Shown here: in pieces, positions 35,583 through 43,243 of the stretch
Numbering within the stretch: position 1 is the first letter of the stretch
How the letters are laid out: the number at the start of each line of letters is the position of its first letter
DNA from: Firmicutes bacterium UBA4916
GTDB lineage: Bacteria; Bacillota; Clostridia; Tissierellales; Tepidimicrobiaceae
NCBI GenBank assembly: GCA_002398845.1
Contig: DHBY01000052.1
Span: forward strand, 13,751 to 77,750
DNA: 64,000 nt
Reading direction: 5' to 3'
Notes under the pieces: generated by a model
What the model was told of the DNA's origin: nothing
Seen by the model: the letters and a program-made list of their open reading frames with translations, nothing else
Database searches by the model: none
Made by a program: the position numbers and the translations under genes

Positions 35583-35930
35583 TTAAATTATGCTATCTAA
35601 TTCTTCAGCATCAGCCCATAACTTTTCTAAATTATAAAATTCTCTATCTTCCCTATGAAATACATGGACAACTATATCTCCAAAATCTAATAATATCCAC
35701 CTGCCGCTTTCATAGCCTTCTTTACCAAATAAAGAAAATCCAGCCCTTCCCATTTTTTCTTCAATTTCATCAGAAATTGCTTTTACCTGAGTAGTAGAGT
35801 TTCCACTTACAATTATGAAATAATCTGCAATAGTGGATAATTTTTTAAGATTCAATATTTTAATATTAAATCCTTTTTTATCACTACAAGCTTTGGTGAT
35901 AATAGATATTCTTTCATCAATATCCTTCAC
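35583..35930 (-). CDS. rsfS: Ribosomal silencing factor RsfS
   Basis: A 115-residue RsfS (Iojap family) with TIADYFIIVSGNSTTQVKAI, EGYESGRWILLDFGDIVVHVF and REFYNLEKLWADA, all family hallmarks. It binds uL14 on the 50S subunit and blocks subunit joining when nutrients are short. The start is GTG behind GGAGG. It follows nadD, yqeK and the LCP gene, a standard Firmicutes order. Confidence 0.96.
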   Translation of the reverse strand: MKDIDERISIITKACSDKKGFNIKILNLKKLSTIADYFIIVSGNSTTQVKAISDEIEEKMGRAGFSLFGKEGYESGRWILLDFGDIVVHVFHREDREFYNLEKLWADAEELDSII

Positions 35931-35948
35931 TTAATTACCTCCTGATAT

Positions 35949-36899
35949 TTAGTTAACTTCATTTTCAGTATTATCTAAATGTTCAACTGTCCTATTTTCA
36001 GTAAACATTGTTTTGACCATTTTATTACTTTCCTCTTCGTCAAGAATAAAATATGAAACCCCGTTAATATATTCCCCATCTCCTGGCAAAGTTGCCATTT
36101 GTATATTATCTATTTTAAAGTTCTTAGCTTTCATGGCGAATTTCATTATTACATCTAATGGTATATTTGTATCTACATAATCATAATAAGATTTTATCAT
36201 TTGAGGAACATTAGCTATATTTGATGGTCTTAAAGTCTTTTCTATAGCGGATTTCACAAATTGCTGCTGTGCATTTATCCTACCCAAATCCTGATTTGCA
36301 TATCCTTTTCTAAACCTTAAGAACTGAAGTGCCTCATCTCCATCTAGGGTTTGTTGCCCTTTCTTTAAATCAATATAAAGAGGTGGATTTGCAATGGGGT
36401 CACTGTACCTCATGTCCATAGGAACATATACATCTACACCATCTATAAGATCAACATACTCCTTAACTAACTTATAGTCTACCCTAACATAATATTCTAA
36501 ATCTATCCCAAGTAAATCCTTCACTGCTTTTACGGATAACTCTGGTCCACCATAAGCATGGGCATGGTTTATCTTTTCTTCATTTTTCCTGCCGCGTATA
36601 CGGGCCTTTGTATCCCTAGGTATTGAAAGTATAGAAATATCTCCTGTTGCCTTATCAAGCCTGCATAACATCATAGTATCTGATCTAGTGCTAGCATCTT
36701 TAGCTATATCTCTAGAATCTACCCCTAATAATAAAAAGGTTATATCATTTTTTCCATCCACTAATCTGTCAATGAAGTTAGAATTATATGCTTCCTGTTC
36801 CCCCTCAGCCTTTATAACGGTTTTATAAATAAAGCCACTCCACACTACTGAAAATGCAATAATTGAAATAAAAAAGGTTTTAAAAAATGTTTTTTTCAC
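35949..36899 (-). CDS. LytR-CpsA-Psr (LCP) family cell-wall phosphotransferase
   Basis: A 316-residue protein with one N-terminal membrane helix (FFISIIAFSVVWSGFIY) and the LCP domain: FLLLGVDSRD, TRSDTMMLCRLDKATGDISILSIPRDT, FLRFRKGYANQDLGRINAQQQF. LCP proteins transfer lipid-linked polymers such as teichoic acids or capsule onto peptidoglycan. The GTG start has GGAG nine bases upstream. It lies between yqeK and rsfS, the common clostridial order; which polymer it moves is not clear. Confidence 0.93.
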   Translation of the reverse strand: MKKTFFKTFFISIIAFSVVWSGFIYKTVIKAEGEQEAYNSNFIDRLVDGKNDITFLLLGVDSRDIAKDASTRSDTMMLCRLDKATGDISILSIPRDTKARIRGRKNEEKINHAHAYGGPELSVKAVKDLLGIDLEYYVRVDYKLVKEYVDLIDGVDVYVPMDMRYSDPIANPPLYIDLKKGQQTLDGDEALQFLRFRKGYANQDLGRINAQQQFVKSAIEKTLRPSNIANVPQMIKSYYDYVDTNIPLDVIMKFAMKAKNFKIDNIQMATLPGDGEYINGVSYFILDEEESNKMVKTMFTENRTVEHLDNTENEVN

Positions 36900-36905
36900 T
36901 GGGCC

Positions 36906-37478
36906 TCACTCCAAATCCTTTAAAATTATTAACTGGTTTCTTGCCTTGATCGTATCTAGATGTATTAGATTTCCCCTCTGGATAATAAATTTTACTGTAC
37001 TATCTATGGCATATAATATACTTGTATCAATATCTTCATATGCCATTTCCCTTATCTTTTCTATCCCATCAAAATTTCTGCTTGGCTCTATAACATCAGC
37101 TAAATATACTATCTTTTCTAATATGCTCATGTTTTCTCGTCCAGTTGTATGGAATCGAATTGCATTTAAAACGTCTTTATCTATAACATGATATTTTCTT
37201 TTTGCTAGGGCTTCTCCCAAGGGACCATGAATAAGTTCTTTATTTTTTTTCATAACATTATCTAGAATTATATCAAAATCATCGGCCATTTTCAACAAAT
37301 TTATTTCACCTTGAAGCTTACCACAATCATGTAATAGGCCAGCTAATGCTGCTTTTTCTATAGAACAACCATAGTGTTTAGCTAGTTCTATGCTTGTATT
37401 CATAACGCCTATAGAATGATTATACCTATAAGACCCAATATCTTCCTTTAAGCTATCATAAATCCATCCTTCTATCAT
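36906..37478 (-). CDS. yqeK: YqeK-family HD-domain hydrolase
   Basis: A 190-residue HD protein. Key residues are RYNHSIGVMNTSIELAKHYG, AGLLHDCGK (HD motif), LIHGPLGEALAKRKYHV and AIRFHTTGRENMSILEKIVYLADVIEPSR. YqeK proteins are symmetrical diadenosine tetraphosphatases that cut Ap4A to two ADP. It follows nadD by 13 bases and is followed by the LCP gene, the usual nadD-yqeK-lcp-rsfS order. Confidence 0.94.
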   Translation of the reverse strand: MIEGWIYDSLKEDIGSYRYNHSIGVMNTSIELAKHYGCSIEKAALAGLLHDCGKLQGEINLLKMADDFDIILDNVMKKNKELIHGPLGEALAKRKYHVIDKDVLNAIRFHTTGRENMSILEKIVYLADVIEPSRNFDGIEKIREMAYEDIDTSILYAIDSTVKFIIQRGNLIHLDTIKARNQLIILKDLE

Positions 37479-37491
37479 AATATGCCTCCTA

Positions 37492-38100
37492 TTATTTATA
37501 AAGTTTATTCTTTTCTATATATAGCTCTACTGACTCTGGTACTAGATACTTTATGGATAATTCTGATTTTACTCTATTTCTAATACTCGTAGATGATATA
37601 TCTATAAGAGGCGTTTCTAATAAATATATAGAATCTTTATATATTCTACTTAACTCCTTGAATCTAGATTCTAATTTATTAGAATCTAAATCTGGTCTCT
37701 TTGCTACAATAAATTTGCATAAACTCAGTAATTCCTTATAATCTTTCCATTTATCGATATTACAAAAAGAATCCGCCCCTAAAATAAAATAAAACTCCTT
37801 ATCCCTATATTTAGACTGTAAATATTTTATCGTATCTATAGTATAAGTAGCCCCTTCCCTTTGAATCTCAATTGAAGATAAAGAAAAATATGGGTTAGTA
37901 CTTATAGCCAAAACGGTCATATCATATCTATAATTAACAGATGAGATATCTTTCTCTCCTTTATGGGGTGGCTTTCCAGTTGGTATAAAAATTATTTGTT
38001 CTAAATCAAATTGGATCCTAGAATGTTCAGCTAATATTAGATGTCCATTATGTATAGGATCAAAAGTCCCCCCCATTATGCCCACTTTCATCTTCTTCAA
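37492..38100 (-). CDS. nadD: Nicotinate-nucleotide adenylyltransferase NadD
   Basis: A 202-residue adenylyltransferase with the nucleotide-binding GIMGGTFDPIHNGHL, FIPTGKPPHK, FYFILGADSFCNIDKWKDYKEL and the late ISSTSIRNRV motif. It makes nicotinic-acid adenine dinucleotide in NAD synthesis. I use the TTG start at 38100, seven bases behind GGAGGG; an ATG three codons later is less well placed. It follows yhbY and begins the nadD-yqeK-lcp-rsfS-ridA group. Confidence 0.96.
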   Translation of the reverse strand: MKKMKVGIMGGTFDPIHNGHLILAEHSRIQFDLEQIIFIPTGKPPHKGEKDISSVNYRYDMTVLAISTNPYFSLSSIEIQREGATYTIDTIKYLQSKYRDKEFYFILGADSFCNIDKWKDYKELLSLCKFIVAKRPDLDSNKLESRFKELSRIYKDSIYLLETPLIDISSTSIRNRVKSELSIKYLVPESVELYIEKNKLYK

Positions 38101-38136
38101 AGTATATCCCTCCAGTTAAACTTTTTTATAATAGAT

Positions 38137-38165
38137 AAACTTCAGAAACTAACGTTCTGAAGTTT
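38137..38165 (-). repeat. Hairpin after yhbY
   Basis: Perfect 11-base arms (AAACTTCAGAA and TTCTGAAGTTT, seven-base loop) lie just beyond the yhbY stop. No T run follows on the minus strand, so it may be a weak terminator or a processing site before nadD. Confidence 0.5.
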
Positions 38166-38178
38166 ATTTAGAAATATA

Positions 38179-38469
38179 TTATGGCAATAATATTTTTTTA
38201 TTTTCTTTAGATTCTCTATATAATACAAATTTGCTTCCAATGCTTTGAACAAATTCTGCATTTGTTTTCTCTGCTAACTCACTTGCTATCTCTTTTGCAT
38301 CTAAAAAGCTATTATTTAATACCTTTATTTTTATAATCTCTCTTACTTCTAAAGCTTCATCTACTTGCTTAATAAAATTTTCTGTTACTCCATTTTTCCC
38401 AATTTGGAATATAGGATCTAGATTATTAGCCATAGCCTTTAAATAACTTCTTTGCTTCCCTGTTAACAA
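38179..38469 (-). CDS. yhbY: YhbY-family CRM-domain RNA-binding protein
   Basis: A 96-residue CRM (chloroplast RNA splicing and ribosome maturation) protein with LTGKQRSYLKAMANNLDPIFQIGKNGV, the GxxG-like RNA loop, and LAEKTNAEFVQSIGSKFVLYR. It acts in assembly of the large ribosomal subunit. It follows the obgE-adjacent small zinc protein and precedes nadD. The start is TTG or ATG-like behind AGGAGTG; the reading MLTGKQR fits the family. Confidence 0.94.
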   Translation of the reverse strand: MLTGKQRSYLKAMANNLDPIFQIGKNGVTENFIKQVDEALEVREIIKIKVLNNSFLDAKEIASELAEKTNAEFVQSIGSKFVLYRESKENKKILLP

Positions 38470-38488
38470 TTAATACACTCCTTTGATT

Positions 38489-38671
38489 TTAAACCTCAAC
38501 TTCTTTTCTCGATTGTCTTCTATGAGATTCATATTTTTTGCTGCCTTTTTTCCATCCAGTCCTTGATTTTTCTTCAGGTTTATAATGTTCATTAACTACT
38601 ACCTGATTTCTTGCTAGACAATAATAAGTTGGTTGATTCTCTTTACAATTGCCACAATTTAAACAGTCCAT
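38489..38671 (-). CDS. Small cysteine-rich protein, possible zinc ribbon
   Basis: A 60-residue protein with four close cysteines (MDCLNCGNCKENQPTYYC) and a basic tail (KSRTGWKKGSKKYESHRRQS). The spacing of the cysteines suggests one bound metal ion; the tail suggests nucleic-acid contact. It lies between obgE and yhbY, two ribosome-assembly genes. GGAGGG precedes the ATG by about 12 bases. I do not recognise a named family. Confidence 0.7.
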   Translation of the reverse strand: MDCLNCGNCKENQPTYYCLARNQVVVNEHYKPEEKSRTGWKKGSKKYESHRRQSRKEVEV

Positions 38672-38691
38672 TTTGCTTACGAACCCTCCAT

Positions 38692-39966
38692 TTAATCAAA
38701 AAATTCAAATTCATATCCACAAATAAATACTGAATCGTTTTCTTCAATGCCTAATCTTTTTAATTCCTCCACAACTCCCCTTTGCCTAATGGTATTTTGA
38801 AAGTATCTCGAAGAATCATAATCATCAAAATTTGTTGAATTCAATAATTTTTCTATAAAAGATCCTTCTACGATATACTTTCCATCTTCTTTTTTCACAA
38901 TAATACCCTTCTCAACAGGTTCTTCAAAGGTAAAATCAATTTCTTCGTCAAAGGTTTCATATTGGATAGCTGTTTTAGTTAGAACTTCCCATATGCCAAA
39001 TTTCAACTTTGAGATTCCTTCTCTTGTTGCAGCAGAAATTGGATATATTTTATAGCCTTTAGGCTCAAATTCTTCTTTAATCTTTATTAACCATTCTTCA
39101 GATTCAGATAAGTCCATTTTGTTCGCAGCAATTATTTGAGGTTTTTCTGAAAGTTTAGGATTATAACGAATCAATTCTTCATTAATTTTATAAAAATCCT
39201 TAATGGGATCTCTCCCCTCTAAACCTGATGTATCTAATACATGAACCAAGACTCTAGTTCTTTCTATATGTCTTAAAAAATCATGGCCTAAACCAGCACC
39301 TTCATGGGCTCCTTCAATTAACCCTGGTATATCGGCAACAACAAAGCTTTTCTCTTCATCTACTTTTACAACTCCTAAATTTGGCTTTAAGGTGGTAAAA
39401 TGATAATTAGCAATCTTAGGCCTTGCTTCAGATATTATAGATAGTATTGTAGATTTTCCCACATTAGGAAATCCAACTAGTCCTACATCAGCTAATAATT
39501 TTAGCTCTAATATAACGGTTTTTTCTTCGCCACTGCTGCCAGATTCAGCAAACCTTGGTGCTTGTCTTGTAGATGTAGCAAACTTAGCATTGCCTTTGCC
39601 TCCTTTACCACCTTTGGCAATAACATAGGTTTGATCACCTTTTTTAATATCTACTATCACTTTATTTGTATTTGCATCTTTCACTAATGTTCCTACGGGC
39701 ACTTTTAGTATCAGGTCCTGCCCTTTTTTCCCAAATTGCTTTTTTGTCCTACCATTTTCTCCATTTTCTGCTTTATAAGAACGTTTATATCTAAAATCCA
39801 TTAGTGTTCTTATCCCTTCATCAGCTTGTAAAATTATATTGCCTCCATCCCCTCCATCCCCTCCATAAGGGCCTCCTGCAGGTTCATATTTTTCTCTTCT
39901 AAAAGCTACTGCGCCATCTCCGCCTTTACCAGCCTTTAAGCCTATCTCTGCTACGTCAATAAACAT
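38692..39966 (-). CDS. obgE: GTPase Obg (CgtA)
   Basis: A 424-residue Obg GTPase. The Gly-rich Obg fold (MFIDVAEIGLKAGKGGDGAV; GGPYGGDGGDGGNI) is followed by the G domain (GFPNVGKSTIL, DIPGLIEGAHEG, AANKMDLSE) and a C-terminal OCT domain. It takes part in 50S assembly, the stringent response and, in Bacillus, sporulation entry. I use ATG at 39966 with AAAGGATG upstream; the frame extends to 40011 into the promoter. Spo0B, which lies before obg in Bacillus, is absent, as usual in clostridia. Confidence 0.97.
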   Translation of the reverse strand: MFIDVAEIGLKAGKGGDGAVAFRREKYEPAGGPYGGDGGDGGNIILQADEGIRTLMDFRYKRSYKAENGENGRTKKQFGKKGQDLILKVPVGTLVKDANTNKVIVDIKKGDQTYVIAKGGKGGKGNAKFATSTRQAPRFAESGSSGEEKTVILELKLLADVGLVGFPNVGKSTILSIISEARPKIANYHFTTLKPNLGVVKVDEEKSFVVADIPGLIEGAHEGAGLGHDFLRHIERTRVLVHVLDTSGLEGRDPIKDFYKINEELIRYNPKLSEKPQIIAANKMDLSESEEWLIKIKEEFEPKGYKIYPISAATREGISKLKFGIWEVLTKTAIQYETFDEEIDFTFEEPVEKGIIVKKEDGKYIVEGSFIEKLLNSTNFDDYDSSRYFQNTIRQRGVVEELKRLGIEENDSVFICGYEFEFFD

Positions 39967-40009
39967 ATTATCATCCTTTATTATTCTTTTTTCTATTATC
40001 AGTAATTTC

Positions 40010-40037
40010 ATTATACCAAGATATACTATACTGTCAA
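40010..40037 (-). promoter_or_regulatory. Predicted sigma-A promoter of obgE
   Basis: On the minus strand a perfect TTGACA (40032-40037) and a perfect TATAAT (40010-40015) with 16 bases between them, 44 bases upstream of the obgE start. Confidence 0.82.
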
Positions 40038-40174
40038 TAATCTACAACAAAGATTTAAATTAAATCCATACTATTTTGTCTTAATAATATTTTATGAAGC
40101 TATATAGATATTATTTAAGTGTAAAGTTTATTTTATTCTTCCTGGATGAAATTATTCTTCTAAATAAAAATACA

Positions 40175-40206
40175 TAAAAATAAAGCTTACCTTACTGGTA
40201 AGCTTT
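40175..40206 (-). terminator. Terminator after rpmA
   Basis: Ten-base stem AAAGCTTACC/GGTAAGCTTT (40182-40191 with 40197-40206) and a five-base loop, followed on the minus strand by ATTTTTATG. It ends the rplU-prp-rpmA operon. Confidence 0.85.
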
Positions 40207-40212
40207 GAGATT

Positions 40213-40503
40213 CTATGCTAATTCTTCATTAGGATAAACACTAACTTGTTTTTTATCTTTACCTTTTTTTTCAAATTTAACTACTCCATCTACTTTAGCA
40301 AATAGAGTATCATCTCCGCCTCTACCTACATTGTTTCCAGCGTGAATCCTAGTTCCCCTTTGTCTTACAAGTATATTACCTGCTAAAACAAATTGGCCAT
40401 CTCCTCTTTTTACGCCTAATCTTTTAGATTCACTATCTCTACCATTTCTAGAACTACTTACTCCTTTTTTACTAGAAAATAGTTGTAAATTTAGATTTAT
40501 CAT
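40213..40503 (-). CDS. rpmA: Large ribosomal subunit protein bL27 with cleavable N-terminal extension
   Basis: A 96-residue bL27. The N-terminus [14 protein letters not shown] has the extra sequence found in Firmicutes, cut after LQLF to expose the SSKKG tail that reaches the peptidyl transferase centre. The rest ([40 protein letters not shown]) is strictly conserved. The protease for that cut, Prp, is encoded directly upstream. A promoter and leader for the set lie before rplU. Confidence 0.97.
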   Translation of the reverse strand: MINLNLQLFSSKKGVSSSRNGRDSESKRLGVKRGDGQFVLAGNILVRQRGTRIHAGNNVGRGGDDTLFAKVDGVVKFEKKGKDKKQVSVYPNEELA

Positions 40504-40506
40504 TCT

Positions 40507-40854
40507 CTACACCTCCCCATATTCGAGAGTTACATACTCTGGGTAATTTTCAATAATAGATTTTATTCCCACTTCTAAAGTTTTAAATACAATCTCTGCT
40601 TTGTTTCTAGTATCCTTATCTATGGTTTTTGGTATATTTACGCTTAATATTCCTTTTTCTTCATCTATAAAATAATCTATTTCTTCCTCATTAATGCTAC
40701 AAACTTCTACTAATGAAATCAATATAGTTTGTGCAAGAGCTGAAACAGCAGCACATATTATATCCTTACCTTTAATAGCATAGCCTGCATGTCCCGAGAT
40801 ATAATATCCTTCGATTAAACCATTTTTTCCTTTGAAAATTTTTACTTTAATCAT
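40507..40854 (-). CDS. prp: Ribosomal-processing cysteine protease Prp (YsxB)
   Basis: A 115-residue cysteine protease that removes the N-terminal extension of bL27. Catalytic residues are in YYISGHAGYA (His) and KDIICAAVSALAQTI (Cys). I use ATG at 40854 (MIKVKIFKGKNG), five bases after the rplU stop. The ribosome site is weak, which suggests translation coupling. The order rplU-prp-rpmA is the same as in Bacillus and Staphylococcus. Confidence 0.96.
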   Translation of the reverse strand: MIKVKIFKGKNGLIEGYYISGHAGYAIKGKDIICAAVSALAQTILISLVEVCSINEEEIDYFIDEEKGILSVNIPKTIDKDTRNKAEIVFKTLEVGIKSIIENYPEYVTLEYGEV

Positions 40855-40858
40855 TTTA

Positions 40859-41170
40859 TTAACCAACAATCTTTTCAATTTTTACTTTTGTATAAGGTTG
40901 ACGATGTCCTTGTTTCTTTCTAAAATTCTTTTTAGATTTATATTTGAAAACAATAACTTTCTTTGCTTTTCCTTGTTCCAATATAGTTGCTTCTACCTTC
41001 GCACCTTCAACATAAGGCTTTCCAACAACTAAATCTTCTTCCTTTGCAACAAGAAGAACTTTTGTAAAGTCTACTTTGCTGCCTTCTTCTGTATTGATTT
41101 TTTCAATAAATACAGTATCTCCTTCTTGAACTCTATATTGTTTCCCGCCTGTTTCAATTACAGCATACAT
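40859..41170 (-). CDS. rplU: Large ribosomal subunit protein bL21
   Basis: A 103-residue bL21 beginning [18 protein letters not shown] and ending in the conserved [24 protein letters not shown] use the ATG at 41170; four earlier codons in frame belong to the region after GAGGAGGTG. It binds 23S rRNA near bL20. A structured leader (41171-41250) precedes it. Confidence 0.97.
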   Translation of the reverse strand: MYAVIETGGKQYRVQEGDTVFIEKINTEEGSKVDFTKVLLVAKEEDLVVGKPYVEGAKVEATILEQGKAKKVIVFKYKSKKNFRKKQGHRQPYTKVKIEKIVG

Positions 41171-41250
41171 TATTAATTGCACCTCCTCTAACCAGTCTCG
41201 CCAATGTTAGGTGACTATGCTTTAAACCCACACTGTGCGGCTACCTACAA
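41171..41250 (-). ncRNA. L21 leader RNA
   Basis: The 5' untranslated region contains the segments CCGCACAGTG, GGGTTTAAAG, ACCTAACA and TGGCGAGACTGG in the order typical of the Firmicutes ribosomal L21 leader, directly followed by GAGGAGGTG. Such leaders control the rplU-prp-rpmA operon, probably by binding bL21. Exact ends are estimated. Confidence 0.8.
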
Positions 41251-41256
41251 CCAAAA

Positions 41257-41285
41257 ATTTTATCAGATTTATGCCCTCTTGTCAA
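41257..41285 (-). promoter_or_regulatory. Predicted sigma-A promoter of the rplU operon
   Basis: On the minus strand TTGACA (41280-41285) and TAAAAT (41257-41262) with 17 bases between them. The -35 box begins three bases from the rng stop codon. Confidence 0.85.
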
Positions 41286-41287
41286 TA

Positions 41288-42517
41288 CTATTCTTTAAAA
41301 ATTTTACCTTTCCCATTACAGTAGGGGCATTTCATTATAAACTTGGTTCTAAGGCTATTTCTGACTTTTTTTCTAGTCATTTCAACTAATCCTAGTTTAG
41401 TTATTCCAATAATATTTGTTTTGTTTCTATCTAAACTTAAATCTTTCTCAAGTTCATCCAAAACTAAAGATATATCATCTTTAGTTCTCATATCTATAAA
41501 ATCAATTATTATTATTCCTCCAATATCTCGAAGCCTAATTTGTCTAGATATTTCCTGTACTGCTTCTAAATTAGTCTTTACTATAGTGTCCTCTAGACTT
41601 TTGTCTCCAATAAATTTGCCTGTATTGACATCAATAGCTGTCAAAGCTTCTGTTTCATCAATTACGATATAGCCTCCACTTTCCAAATTTACTTTCCTTT
41701 CTAATGCAGTTTGAATTTCCCTTCCAATATTATCTTGGAAGGCCACATCAAAATCCTTGTCATAAAATAACTTTTCCTTAAGATTTGGAGATATTATATC
41801 CTGAAAACCTAATAAACTATTATATTTTTCTTTATCATTTATGACAATTTTATCAATCTTGTCACTGAAGGCATCTCTCACTATTTGATGAGCTAGGTCC
41901 ATTTCTTTATATATTAACTTTGGACATGGTAAAAAGTTTTTCTCCTTTTCAATTCTTTTATATATAGCAATAAGTGTATGATATTCATCTATTAATACCT
42001 CTTTTTCTATCCCTAAGGCTTTAGTCCTAAAAATAACCCCCATATCCTCTTTTTGCATTTCTTTGCCTATGTCTTGTAATCTATTAACTTCATATTCCTC
42101 ATGAATTTTCCTTGAAACGCTTATTTTATGGGAAAAAGGAGTCAAAACCAAAAATCGACCTGGCAATGTAATATGAGTGGTTATTTTAGGCCCTTTGTTT
42201 TCCGAAGATTCTTTTAGTACTTGTACTATTATATCTTCTCCATTTTTAACTATATCATCAATTTTTACTGGTATGTTTTTATACATTGACTCTTTAGGCA
42301 AAGCATCTTTTACATATAAATAAGCATTTTTCCCTTCGCCTATATCAACAAATGCCGCTTCCATTCCTTGTAGCACATTTACTGCCTTACCTCTATATAT
42401 ATTGCCAACTTGTTTTCTATCATCTTTTGCGTCAGTATAAAACTCCACAAGTCTATCATCTTCAATGATTCCTACTTTTTCAATATCATTTTTTGAATCT
42501 ATAAAAATATAATTCAT
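41288..42517 (-). CDS. rng: Ribonuclease G/E family endoribonuclease
   Basis: A 409-residue protein of the RNase G size. It has the S1 RNA-binding part (GNIYRGKAVNVLQGMEAAFVDIGEGKNAYLYVKD), the catalytic DNase-I-like fold with the metal-binding Asp residues (LTAIDVNTGKFIG, GGIIIIDFIDMR), and the zinc-link CPYCNGKGK at the C-terminus, where the motif lies near the chain end. It processes rRNA precursors and mRNA. It follows the DUF2344 gene and is followed immediately by the rplU promoter. The common clostridial order is radical SAM - DUF2344 - rng. Confidence 0.93.
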   Translation of the reverse strand: MNYIFIDSKNDIEKVGIIEDDRLVEFYTDAKDDRKQVGNIYRGKAVNVLQGMEAAFVDIGEGKNAYLYVKDALPKESMYKNIPVKIDDIVKNGEDIIVQVLKESSENKGPKITTHITLPGRFLVLTPFSHKISVSRKIHEEYEVNRLQDIGKEMQKEDMGVIFRTKALGIEKEVLIDEYHTLIAIYKRIEKEKNFLPCPKLIYKEMDLAHQIVRDAFSDKIDKIVINDKEKYNSLLGFQDIISPNLKEKLFYDKDFDVAFQDNIGREIQTALERKVNLESGGYIVIDETEALTAIDVNTGKFIGDKSLEDTIVKTNLEAVQEISRQIRLRDIGGIIIIDFIDMRTKDDISLVLDELEKDLSLDRNKTNIIGITKLGLVEMTRKKVRNSLRTKFIMKCPYCNGKGKIFKE

Positions 42518-42532
42518 ATTATCGCTCCCATA

Positions 42533-43243
42533 TTACATTGGTGGTTCTATTTTGCCTTCCCTTTCCACAAATAGCCCTAATCTTTTAATATTTAATGTAT
42601 TAAAATCAATACCTATATTAAGATATCCATCCATTGCATCAATAAAATCCGTAGGTTTTAAATTACCATTATCTCCTGCCTTTAATAGACAATTTAAATT
42701 TATTAATTGTAAACTAGCCAATGGAGATTGTGAACTAATTATTATATTTCCAATTAAAGGTCTTATATCCTGATCCTTTTCAATAGCCTTTTTACCTTTA
42801 TGTTTTACCTTCTTGATCATTATCCTATCTTCTTTTAACCAACTTTTAACTAATTTATCTAATTCCTCACTATCTTTTATATTATTTGCTTTAAATTTTA
42901 TTTCATAATAGCTCCAACTAATAAGGGAAGAAATAGACTTACTTTCCTCTATATATTTGGCATCTAATATCCTAATGCCTTGAGGTAATTCCTGATTCAT
43001 CCTTTTAATAAAATCTTCTATAGGTATATTTTCATTTAATTCTATATCCATATATTCTTGGGCACTAGCTATACCTAAAGCCAAAGGATTAGCTATAGAA
43101 AACTTAGGCTGAGGGTTAAAACCCTCCGAGTATTTTATGGGAATATTTCCTCTTCTAAAAGCTCTTTGAAAAAGTCTCATTAAATCTAGATGAGATATAT
43201 ATTTTAAGTAATTTTCTTTTGTAAACTTTACTCTTAAATTCAT
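42533..43243 (-). CDS. TIGR03936-family radical-SAM-linked protein (DUF2344)
   Basis: A 236-residue protein of the DUF2344 family. It begins MNLRVKFTKENYLKYISHLDLMRLFQRAFRRGNIPIKYSEGFNPQPKFSIA, a very conserved start. The ATG at 43243 overlaps the upstream radical-SAM stop codon in an ATGA arrangement and sits nine bases behind GGTGG. The function is unknown; the strict pairing with the radical-SAM enzyme and with rng suggests joint action, perhaps in RNA modification. Confidence 0.92.
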   Translation of the reverse strand: MNLRVKFTKENYLKYISHLDLMRLFQRAFRRGNIPIKYSEGFNPQPKFSIANPLALGIASAQEYMDIELNENIPIEDFIKRMNQELPQGIRILDAKYIEESKSISSLISWSYYEIKFKANNIKDSEELDKLVKSWLKEDRIMIKKVKHKGKKAIEKDQDIRPLIGNIIISSQSPLASLQLINLNCLLKAGDNGNLKPTDFIDAMDGYLNIGIDFNTLNIKRLGLFVEREGKIEPPM

